Shown here piece by piece: positions 1 through 5,901 of a stretch of DNA of 5,907 nt. A program made the translations under genes and the position numbers. Source of the stretch: Clostridiales bacterium (GTDB lineage: Bacteria; Bacillota; Clostridia; Lachnospirales; Lachnospiraceae); NCBI GenBank assembly GCA_021204765.1, contig JAJPYU010000203.1, forward strand, positions 1 to 5,907, in the 5' to 3' direction. The notes beneath the pieces are model-generated. The model did no database searches, was not told the DNA's origin, and was given only the letters and a program-made list of their open reading frames with translations. Position 1 is the first letter of the stretch, and every line of letters begins with the position of its first letter.

Positions 1-3000
1 CCGCTATTATTACCCGTCGCAGCAAAATAATCCTCCTTGTCATGGTCGTGCTCTGTGCCGCCTCGGCATTTCTGATTCCCGGGGTGGAGATGAACACGGA
101 TATGACCAAATATCTCCCGAATGATTCGTCTATGAGAAAGGGCATCGACATTATGGCCGATGAGCTGGACACTTCCGGGACGGAACAGACCATCCGGGTC
201 ATGTTCACGGATCTTGCCGACGATGAGAAGGAGCCCATGCAGGAGACTCTGGCATCCATCGAATATGTGGACAGTGTGGATTATGAGGCAGACAGTGAGG
301 ATTACAATAAGGACGGCTATACTCTCTATGTCATAAACACGGAATACGGATATTCTTCCACGGAAGAGTCCTCCATAGAGCATACCTTAAAGACTGATTT
401 CTCCGGCTATGAGATGACTTACAAAAATGATGATACCTCTCAGACGGAACTGCCTGTGTGGGTTATCGCCCTGGCGCTGTCCATCCTGCTGGCCATTCTC
501 ATAGTCATGAGCAGTTCCTGGATAGAGCCGCTGCTCTTTGTCATTACTATCGGTATCGCCGTGGTGCTCAATATGGGCACCAATATCGTCATGGGCAGCA
601 TAGCCAGCATCACATTTTCCATCGGAGCCATCCTGCAGCTGGTCCTCTCCATGGATTACTCCATCATCCTGATGAACCGCTACCGTCAGGAGTACCAGGT
701 GCATCATGAGAAAAAGGCGGCTATGGAAGCTGCGCTCTCAGGAGCTTTCTCCTCAGTGGCCGGCAGCGCTCTGACCACTATCGTCGGCCTGATCATGCTG
801 GTATTCATGAGCTTCAAGATCGGCTTTGATCTGGGGATCGTCATGGCCAAGGGAGTGTTCATCAGCATGATCTGTGTCTTCACAGTCCTGCCCGGGCTGG
901 TGATGATCTTCAGCGATTTGATTTTCAGGACAGCGAAAAAGACTCCGGATATCCCCATGTACCGCATGGCGGGCGGGATATACAAGGCCCGGTGGGCGTT
1001 TCTTCCCATATTCATTGCGCTCTTTATAGCGGCATATTTCCTCCAGACAAAGGCGGGGATCGCCTATACCTTAAACAGTGATGATGTAATTGCCGATATT
1101 TTCCCTCAGGAGAACAGCATAGTCATGCTCTATAACAATGAGGATGAGGATAAGATCTCCGGCCTGGCCGACGCCTTTGAAGATGACGAAAATATTTCCT
1201 CATTTACCTCTTACCCGACCCTGCTGGGAAAGCCCTATACCGTGGATGAGATGGCGGATAACATAGAGAGTATGACCGAGGGCACGGACATGGATATTTC
1301 CGCGGACCTGCTCTCCATGCTATATTACGACTATTTCTCCGGAGATGATCTGCCGACTATGACGGCCTCGGAGTTTATACATTTTCTGGCCGATGAGGTG
1401 GCGGAGAATGACACGTTCGCTGATTACATCAGTGATGACATCCGGGAGAATATCGATGAGATGGTAAAATTCGCCGACGCCGACGCCCTGACCACGCATA
1501 AGAGTGCGGGGGAGCTGGCGGACTTTCTGGGGATGGATGAGGCTGACCTTACCGACCTGCTGCTTTACTACTTTATTGAAAAGGGAGGCGTGGGCACCGG
1601 CTCCATGACCCTGCCGACATTCGCGGATTTCGTGGTGGACGAGATAGCCAATGATGAGGAATACTCATCCATGTTTGACGCTGACACGCTCTCTCTGATG
1701 AAGACCCTTAAGACTTATACGGATGCGGATGCCATGACAAAGAAGAGGACCTGGTCCGACCTGGCCTCCACTCTGGGAATGGGTGCGTCTGACATGAAGC
1801 TGCTCTACATATATTATTACGCGCAGCAGAGCAGTTACACGCCGGCCTCCATGACGGTGCCGGATTTCGTGGATCTGCTCTGTAATGATATAGCGAATAA
1901 TTCCGCATTCTCCTCCTATTTTGATTCGTCCACCCTGGCCCAGGTGCAGGCCCTGAAGACTTACACGGATACTACGACCATTCAGACACAGATGACTGCA
2001 TCCGGGCTGGCGGCGCTCTTCGGGATGAACGCCTCGGATATCACCAGCCTGTTCATGCTGCAGTACATGACACCCGGCAGCACGGATGTGGGGACTATGA
2101 CGCTCCCGGTCTTTGCAAATTTTGTCAGTGCCCTTGCCTCAGATTCCACCTACTCGTCCATGTTTGATTCCGACAGCCTGACCCAGCTGTCCTCTCTGAG
2201 TGCCTATACCGATGTGACTGCGGTGACTACTCCGATGGTTTATCAGAGCATGGCGGAGGCGCTGGGAATGGATGAGGACAGTGCATATCAGATCTATTAT
2301 TATTACAACATGATGCTGGGGGATTACACTGCGAATGCCGCCGAGACAACACTTTCAGTTCAGACAGTAATTGATTTTATCATGGAGAACCAGGATACAT
2401 TTGCTGAAACGATGGGAGACAGCTTAAGTTCGCTGGCTATGGCCCAGGCCGTCATCAATTACAGCGTGGCCGGGACCAAGTTCTCATACAGTGAACTGGC
2501 GAATCTCACCGGCATGACTGAGAGTCAGAGTTATCAGGTATTTCTTCTATATAAGAGCATGTACGGAGACACTTCAGGGTGGACCATGTCCCCGATGGAG
2601 TTTGTGGATTTTCTCATAAATGATGTGGCTTCCGACGAAAACTACGGCAGCATGCTTGATTCTGGTACTATGGCTAATCTGACTATGATACAGACTATCA
2701 TGACTGCTTCCGTAAACGGAACAAAATACAGTTACAGCGGCATGGCCTCCCTGTTCGGCATGGATGCCTCCACCATGAAAATGCTCTACACATACAAAGA
2801 CGCTGACAGCCAGTCAAAGACCTGGAAGCTCTCGGTGCAGACTGTCATCAATTTCATTATGAACAATCAGAGCACATTTGGTTCCATGCTGGGCGACAAC
2901 TTATCAAGCCTGGCCATGGCTCAGAAGATCATAAACGGTTCCGTGGCCGGGACTTCCTACTCGTATGATTCCCTGGCCTCCCTGCTGGGTATGGATCCCG

Positions 3001-4136
3001 ATCAGGCAAGGCAGCTCTACCTCCTCTATATCAGCAGGCACGGCGACACCTCCTCCTGGCTGGTATCCGTGCAGCAGCTGGTTGACTTTATCATTTCTGA
3101 TGTGCTGACCAATGAAGATTACGCTGATATGATAGATGCCGACACCGCCGATGAACTGGATACCGCGAAGACTCTTATCGATGCGGTGGTATCCGGGAGG
3201 ACATACACGGCGGCGGGGCTTACCCGGGTGATCTCATCCATGAGTGATGAGCTCGATGAGAAAACTATGGAGCTGTTGTATCTCTATTACGGCGGCCTGT
3301 ATTACTCGGATCCGGAGTGGAAGCTTTCCCTCCATGAGATGTTTGATTATCTGGCTGACGAGCTGGTAAATGATCCCCGTTTCTCGGAGATGATAGATGG
3401 GGATATGCGGCAGGAGATCGCCGACATGCAGCAGACCCTGACTGATTCAATAGCACAGATGAAGGGAGATAATTACTCTATACTGCTGATCACCTCGTCC
3501 TACCCGGAGGAGTCTGCAGAGACCACGGCATTTCTGGATGATCTGAACGCCTATGCCGGGGAACACTTTGACGGGGATTTCTACCTGATAGGCAGCTCGC
3601 CCATGATATATGAGATGCAGCAGGATTTCCATCAGGAACTGTTGTTTATCACGATGCTGACGGCCATAGCCATCTTCATTGTGGTAGCCATCACTTTCCG
3701 ATCCCTGATCATCCCGCTGATTCTGGTGCTCATCGTCCAGTGCGGCGTCTTTATCACCATGTCCACCTGCATGCTGCTGGGATATGACATCTACTATCTG
3801 GCGCTGCTTATCGTCCAGTGTATCCTCATGGGCGCTACCATCGACTATGGTATCCTGTTTACCAATTATTATCGGGATACGCGAAAGAAAATGGAAAAGA
3901 AAGAGGCACTGAAGGCAGCGTATATCGGAGCCGGTCACACTATCCAGACATCCGGCCTCATTATGATACTGGTGACATTTATTATAGGCATAAGCCCGGC
4001 AGACCCCACCATCGCCCAGATCTGCCTGACCATAGCCATCGGTGTTCTGGCGGCAGTGCTGCTCATAGTGCTGGTCCTGCCCGGGGTACTGGCCTGCGCG
4101 GACCGGTTTGTGACAAAAAAGAAGAAAGTGAAATGA
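1..4136 (+). CDS. MMPL/RND-family transporter with giant repeat-filled TM7-TM8 loop, 5'-partial
   Basis: This is the C-terminal 1377 codons of an RND-superfamily (MMPL-type) transporter. The frame is open from base 3 to the left edge and codes for TM1 before the first Met (base 42), so that Met is internal and the true start lies upstream. Residues below are numbered from that Met. TM1 ends near residue 14. The first outer loop is about 20-137, followed by TM2-TM6 (about 138-292) and TM7 (about 318-336). The second outer loop is about 337-1197, and TM8-TM12 span about 1199-1352, ending in a Lys-rich tail. Asp205-Tyr206 (MDYSIILMNRYR) in TM4 and Asp1268-Tyr1269 (IDYGILF) in TM10 match the proton-relay positions known from MmpL proteins, so it is probably driven by proton influx. 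Both halves end in a matching VLPG motif. Known relatives export lipids or hydrophobic molecules; the substrate here is unknown. Simple Firmicute MMPL proteins are about 700 residues, and the excess length is the repeat region in loop 2. Family is certain; function is inferred. Confidence 0.93.
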   Translation, partial: AIITRRSKIILLVMVVLCAASAFLIPGVEMNTDMTKYLPNDSSMRKGIDIMADELDTSGTEQTIRVMFTDLADDEKEPMQETLASIEYVDSVDYEADSEDYNKDGYTLYVINTEYGYSSTEESSIEHTLKTDFSGYEMTYKNDDTSQTELPVWVIALALSILLAILIVMSSSWIEPLLFVITIGIAVVLNMGTNIVMGSIASITFSIGAILQLVLSMDYSIILMNRYRQEYQVHHEKKAAMEAALSGAFSSVAGSALTTIVGLIMLVFMSFKIGFDLGIVMAKGVFISMICVFTVLPGLVMIFSDLIFRTAKKTPDIPMYRMAGGIYKARWAFLPIFIALFIAAYFLQTKAGIAYTLNSDDVIADIFPQENSIVMLYNNEDEDKISGLADAFEDDENISSFTSYPTLLGKPYTVDEMADNIESMTEGTDMDISADLLSMLYYDYFSGDDLPTMTASEFIHFLADEVAENDTFADYISDDIRENIDEMVKFADADALTTHKSAGELADFLGMDEADLTDLLLYYFIEKGGVGTGSMTLPTFADFVVDEIANDEEYSSMFDADTLSLMKTLKTYTDADAMTKKRTWSDLASTLGMGASDMKLLYIYYYAQQSSYTPASMTVPDFVDLLCNDIANNSAFSSYFDSSTLAQVQALKTYTDTTTIQTQMTASGLAALFGMNASDITSLFMLQYMTPGSTDVGTMTLPVFANFVSALASDSTYSSMFDSDSLTQLSSLSAYTDVTAVTTPMVYQSMAEALGMDEDSAYQIYYYYNMMLGDYTANAAETTLSVQTVIDFIMENQDTFAETMGDSLSSLAMAQAVINYSVAGTKFSYSELANLTGMTESQSYQVFLLYKSMYGDTSGWTMSPMEFVDFLINDVASDENYGSMLDSGTMANLTMIQTIMTASVNGTKYSYSGMASLFGMDASTMKMLYTYKDADSQSKTWKLSVQTVINFIMNNQSTFGSMLGDNLSSLAMAQKIINGSVAGTSYSYDSLASLLGMDPDQARQLYLLYISRHGDTSSWLVSVQQLVDFIISDVLTNEDYADMIDADTADELDTAKTLIDAVVSGRTYTAAGLTRVISSMSDELDEKTMELLYLYYGGLYYSDPEWKLSLHEMFDYLADELVNDPRFSEMIDGDMRQEIADMQQTLTDSIAQMKGDNYSILLITSSYPEESAETTAFLDDLNAYAGEHFDGDFYLIGSSPMIYEMQQDFHQELLFITMLTAIAIFIVVAITFRSLIIPLILVLIVQCGVFITMSTCMLLGYDIYYLALLIVQCILMGATIDYGILFTNYYRDTRKKMEKKEALKAAYIGAGHTIQTSGLIMILVTFIIGISPADPTIAQICLTIAIGVLAAVLLIVLVLPGVLACADRFVTKKKKVK
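1233..3461 (+). repeat. Nine tandem ~82-residue helical repeats inside the MMPL loop
   Basis: Residues about 398-1140 (numbered from the Met at base 42) consist of nine diverged copies of one unit. Each begins with a Y-[ST]-x(3)-[LM]-A-x(2)-[LF]-[GS]-M segment. The closing Met falls at residues 411, 498, 580, 662, 743, 825, 907, 984 and 1067, giving spacings of 87, 82, 82, 81, 82, 82, 77 and 83. After this come a Tyr/Leu-rich helix (such as LLYYF or VFLLYKSMYG), a short polar turn, a helix of type FxDFLxxDxAxDxxY (FIHFLADE, FADFVVDE, FVDLLCND, FANFVSAL, VIDFIMEN, FVDFLIND, VINFIMNN, LVDFIISD, MFDYLADE), and a last helix leading into the next unit. That suggests about four helices per unit. 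The region is acidic, has only one Cys (614), and should lie outside the membrane. Units are recognisable as protein, but most are too diverged to stand out as DNA repeats. No known domain was recognised. Confidence 0.85.
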
Positions 4137-4224
4137 AGAAGTTTTGACATTGTTTGCCAGGACGTTTGGGGTGACGCAGACGGAAGAGCTGCAAAAAGCA
4201 GCGGATGAGATCATGAAAGGATAA
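4133..4224 (+). pseudogene. Possible small ORF overlapping the MMPL stop, broken by a frame change
   Basis: An ATG at 4133 overlaps the MMPL stop codon in an ATGA arrangement, but its own frame stops after four codons (MKKF). The next frame runs open from 4132 to the TAA at 4222-4224 and reads LTLFARTFGVTQ, then TEELQKAADEIMKG, a natural-looking amphipathic sequence. Adding one T to the four-T run at 4142-4145 would join the two into a 30-codon ORF translationally coupled to the MMPL gene. No family was recognised. It may be a short coupled peptide with a frameshift, the end of a deleted gene, or chance. A TTG start at 4144 is conceivable, but no ribosome binding site stands out before it. 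Confidence 0.3.
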
Positions 4225-4229
4225 GACGT

Positions 4230-4577
4230 ATGCATACGAAAGGAAATACAGAAAATCCGTTTGTTTCAGGGCCGATCTTGCGCCAGTTATTAAGATTTAT
4301 GGTACTGGTCATATTAGCGCTGGACTGCCTGGTTGGCTGTACGGCGCTTACCATGATCGGATATTTTAACGGAAGCGGCCATTCCACTTTTGTCATGATC
4401 CAGGGACTGATCGGTGCGTTTCTGGTCAGGATTCCCATTGTGCTTCTGCTTAGCAGATGGCAGGGCGTCACTTTATTCCATATAGGGCTGGGCGGAGCCA
4501 TGGCAACAGTTACCACATTGGTGCTGAGCATTATCTTCTATCTGGTGAAGGGCAGGCATATAGGAAACAGTGTCTGA
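4230..4577 (+). pseudogene. MATE-family efflux pump reduced to its two ends (internal in-frame deletion)
   Basis: The 115-residue frame is intact, with AAAGGA at 4216-4221 eight bases before the ATG. Residues 1 to about 31 (ENPFVSGPILRQLLRFMV) look like the usual N-terminus of a clostridial MATE pump, up to the start of TM1. From about residue 32 the sequence resembles the last part of such pumps: DCLVGCT, then GYFNGSGHSTFVMIQGL, the AFLVRIP motif, and a final membrane helix at about 84-106. MATE proteins export drugs and metabolites by sodium or proton antiport, have 12 membrane segments and are about 450 residues long. Here roughly 330 residues are missing, including nearly all of the transport core, so pump activity is very unlikely. 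The join lies near base 4322. The family call rests on remembered conserved motifs. An expressed three-helix membrane peptide remains possible, because the frame survived. Confidence 0.75.
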
Positions 4578-4616
4578 AATGTAACATATTTGCCTGAGGT
4601 TAAATAAATATATCCC

Positions 4617-4645
4617 TTGATAAATGCCATTATTTTAATTATACT
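4617..4645 (+). promoter_or_regulatory. Sigma-A-type promoter for the DUF4160-DUF2442-DUF6506 unit
   Basis: A TTGATA -35 box (4617-4622) and a TATACT -10 box (4640-4645) are separated by exactly 17 bases, in an AT-rich gap between the MATE remnant and the DUF4160 gene. Transcription would begin near 4652, leaving a leader of about 25 bases that contains the AGAGGA ribosome binding site. The boxes are close to consensus and correctly placed. Activity is inferred. Confidence 0.7.
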
Positions 4646-4676
4646 TAATAAAAATAGTTGAGGAAGAGGAAATTTT

Positions 4677-4937
4677 ATGCCATTAATCAGCACTTTTCGC
4701 GGGATTAAGATTTATATAAATTACCGTGACCATATGCCGCCCCATCTTCATGCGTATTATGGAGAATATGATTGTTGTGTAGATATTGAAAATATAGAAA
4801 AGATAAGCGGCAATATGCCAAATAAGCAGTTAAAAATGATAGAAGGTTGGACCGCACTTCATCAGGATGAATTAATGGAAAACTGGTATCTGGCACGGCA
4901 AAAGGACACTTTATTCCGTATTGATCCGCTTGTTTAA
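4677..4937 (+). CDS. DUF4160 domain-containing protein
   Basis: This 86-residue protein matches the DUF4160 family over its whole length. It starts MPLISTFRGIKIYINY, carries the hallmark His-rich motif DHMPPHLHAYYGEY (His19, His23, His25), then an acidic strand (DIENIEKISGNMP). A C-terminal helix (LKMIEGWTALHQDELMENW) holds Trp58, His62 and Trp70. The length is normal for the family. AGAGGA at 4665-4670 lies six bases before the ATG and supports this start. It is the first gene after the promoter and sits 14 bases before a DUF2442 gene. DUF4160 and DUF2442 genes commonly occur side by side, and the pair has been suspected to be toxin-antitoxin-like. No biochemical activity is established that I can cite, and the clustered histidines suggest metal or nucleic-acid contact only as inference. 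Base composition is much more AT-rich than the MMPL gene (18 G+C in the 60 bases 4741-4800). Confidence 0.9.
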   Translation: MPLISTFRGIKIYINYRDHMPPHLHAYYGEYDCCVDIENIEKISGNMPNKQLKMIEGWTALHQDELMENWYLARQKDTLFRIDPLV

Positions 4938-4951
4938 GCAGGAGGTTTGTT

Positions 4952-5254
4952 ATGGATGAAAAGACGCAAATGTATTTCAGGAATCCAAGAAAAATAAAAT
5001 CAGTTACTGCACTGGATGGGTATGTCCTTAAGCTCGTATTTGATAATGATGAAATCAGAAAATTTGATATGTCAGACGAGCTTACAGGGGTATTCCGTGT
5101 ATTAAAAGATGAATCCAAATTTAACAGTGTATTTCTTAATGACGTGGGTAATGTTGCCTGGAATATTGATGACTCAAAGGACAGTGATGTATATTGGGAA
5201 AATCAGATTGACCTGTGTAAGGATATGCTTTATATGGAAAGTGTTCCTGCATGA
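4952..5254 (+). CDS. DUF2442 domain-containing protein
   Basis: This 100-residue cytoplasmic protein belongs to the DUF2442 family. It has a short N-terminal lead (residues 1-11), then the strands NPRKIKSVTALDGYVLKLVF, the FDMSDELTGVFRVLKD segment, and the family's closing pattern of V-AW (68-70) followed by IDLCKDMLYMES (86-97). The stretch between Trp70 and Ile86 (NIDDSKDSDVYWENQ) is somewhat longer than usual. AGGAGG at 4940-4945 lies six bases before the ATG, so the start is clear. It follows the DUF4160 gene by 14 bases and is almost certainly co-transcribed with it. Its role is unknown; a partner or antitoxin-like role for the DUF4160 protein is suggested by the pairing alone. It shares the low GC of its neighbour (22 G+C in 4981-5040). 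Confidence 0.88.
   Translation: MDEKTQMYFRNPRKIKSVTALDGYVLKLVFDNDEIRKFDMSDELTGVFRVLKDESKFNSVFLNDVGNVAWNIDDSKDSDVYWENQIDLCKDMLYMESVPA
5208..5236 (+). promoter_or_regulatory. Possible internal promoter for the DUF6506 gene
   Basis: TTGACC (5208-5213) and TATATG (5231-5236) are 17 bases apart, inside the 3' end of the DUF2442 gene. Transcription would start near 5243 and could express the DUF6506 gene separately. The -10 box is weak and the region is AT-rich, so this may be chance. Confidence 0.25.
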
Positions 5255-5296
5255 AATCCCTATTTTACGAATCTCTATATTGTAGGAGGAAAACAA

Positions 5297-5599
5297 ATGT
5301 TTGAATGTGCTTTTATTTATGTTGCGGGAGGATTGGATCCGGAGAAGCAGCGGGCGGTGATTCCGTCTGAGGAAATCAACATGAACGTGATCGGCTGCAG
5401 TACTTATGACCAGGCGGAGGAAATTGCGAAGGAGATGGTGCAGAAAGGATGCAGCGCCATTGAGCTCTGTGCCGGTTTTGGTAATGAGGGAATTGCCCGT
5501 ATCCAGAAAGCTGTCGGGAAAGATGTGGCTGTCGGGGCAGTTAAATTTGATTTTCATCCGGCCTTCGGATTTAAATCCGGGGATGATCTGTTTCAGTAA
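5297..5599 (+). CDS. DUF6506 family protein
   Basis: This 100-residue soluble protein resembles the family now labelled DUF6506. It has an N-terminal strand (MFECAFIYVAGGLDPEK), a central segment (VIGCSTYDQAEEIAKEMVQKG), the conserved AIELCAGFGNEGIARI stretch at about 54-69, and a C-terminal VGAVKFDFHPAFGFKSGDD segment with His87. The alternating strands and helices suggest a small alpha/beta fold; the biochemical function is unknown. AGGAGG at 5284-5289 is seven bases before the ATG and fixes the start. It begins 42 bases after the DUF2442 gene with no terminator between, so it is probably on the same transcript, which ends at the hairpin near 5705-5757. Its composition returns to the higher GC of the chromosome (32 G+C in 5401-5460), unlike the two genes before it, so it is probably not part of the same acquired piece. 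The family name is from memory of the conserved motifs. Confidence 0.75.
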   Translation: MFECAFIYVAGGLDPEKQRAVIPSEEINMNVIGCSTYDQAEEIAKEMVQKGCSAIELCAGFGNEGIARIQKAVGKDVAVGAVKFDFHPAFGFKSGDDLFQ

Positions 5600-5700
5600 T
5601 CCTATTCAAACTTCATGTTAACACCGGAACACTGATTCCGCATTTTAAAACTGAATATGAATCTTACATTGAAAAGAAGAAAAAGGAACAGAGCCTGTAA
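5587..5700 (+). pseudogene. C-terminal tail of an unidentified gene
   Basis: Frame 1 is open from 5587 to the TAA at 5698-5700 and reads KLHVNTGTLIPHFK, then TEYESYIEKKKKEQSL, a charged helical ending typical of a real protein C-terminus. The frame has no ATG, begins inside the end of the DUF6506 gene, and has no ribosome binding site. It is followed within a few bases by the terminator, as a last gene of an operon would be. The simplest reading is the surviving 3' end of a gene whose front was lost. The family is not recognised, and chance coding-like sequence cannot be excluded. Confidence 0.35.
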
Positions 5701-5704
5701 TGAC

Positions 5705-5757
5705 ATGACCCGCTGCTGTCAGAGGAGCAATTCTTCAGCAGCGGCGAGTCATTTTTT
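5705..5757 (+). terminator. Rho-independent terminator of the DUF4160-DUF2442-DUF6506 unit
   Basis: A perfect nine-pair stem joins CCGCTGCTG (5710-5718) to CAGCAGCGG (5736-5744). Below a three-base bulge (5745-5747) it is extended by ATGAC (5705-5709) pairing with GTCAT (5748-5752). Six T residues follow at 5752-5757. The loop is 17 bases. It sits at the expected end of the transcript. Confidence 0.88.
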
Positions 5758-5804
5758 GTATAAGTCGAATGAAACAAAGTCGAAAAGATGACTGCGAAAA
5801 CTGA

Positions 5805-5871
5805 AAACTGTTTATCTGCCGTCAAAAAAGTTCTTTTTGTATACCCGGCAGCAAAATAAGTTAAACAGTTT
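5805..5871. repeat. Nested inverted repeats just upstream of an outgoing promoter
   Basis: The outer arms AAACTGTTTA (5805-5814) and TAAACAGTTT (5862-5871) are perfect complements over ten bases. Inside them, CTGCCG (5816-5821) and CGGCAG (5846-5851) are perfect complements over six, and CAAAAA (5823-5828) and TTTTTG (5834-5839) could pair at the centre. The left arms are one base apart and the right arms ten. The right outer arm ends one base before the -35 box of the promoter at 5873. This could be a two-site operator or a cruciform. It does not look like a simple terminator, as no T run follows the outer arm. Confidence 0.6.
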
Positions 5872-5872
5872 G

Positions 5873-5901
5873 TTGACTTAAAATCCGTTCGTTATTATAT
5901 T
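5873..5901 (+). promoter_or_regulatory. Sigma-A-type promoter reading out of the window
   Basis: TTGACT (5873-5878) and TATATT (5896-5901) are separated by 17 bases, giving a near-consensus promoter that points to the right. Transcription would start near the window edge (about 5907), so its gene lies outside. The region from 5758 to 5907 contains no gene of its own. The inverted repeat abutting the -35 box suggests a repressor or activator acts here. Confidence 0.65.

Noticed and set aside
387..1015. Several 70-106 codon open frames on both strands.
   Set aside because: All lie inside the well-supported MMPL frame, have no ribosome binding sites and give low-complexity translations.
1233..3461. 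A CRISPR array or DNA-level tandem repeat as the cause of the periodicity.
   Set aside because: The period is about 246 bases, the units differ widely in DNA sequence, and the reading frame is continuous, so the repetition is at protein level.
3818..4147. A 109-codon + strand frame ending MKKF after the MMPL stop.
   Set aside because: Its body is an out-of-frame reading of TM10-TM12. Only its last ATG (4133) is of interest, as part of the possible mini-gene.
3447..4235. A 262-codon open frame on the minus strand.
   Set aside because: It is antisense to the TM8-TM12 part of the MMPL gene. Its translation is rich in His, Gln, Asp and Gly with no fold-like pattern, as expected for the complement of hydrophobic codons.
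4578..4616. A terminator after the MATE remnant.
   Set aside because: Only a weak CCTGAGG-type inverted repeat is present, with no stable stem and no T run.
4705..5118. A 137-codon minus-strand frame spanning the DUF4160 and DUF2442 genes.
   Set aside because: It runs antisense through two recognisable genes with good ribosome binding sites, and its own translation resembles no family.
5174..5621. Frames of 127 codons (minus strand, 5174-5557) and 71 codons (plus strand, 5406-5621).
   Set aside because: Both are shadows of the DUF6506 gene, which has an AGGAGG site and recognisable motifs.
5805..5871. A second terminator formed by the nested inverted repeats.
   Set aside because: No T run follows the outer arm, a strong terminator already ends at 5757, and a promoter begins directly after the repeat.
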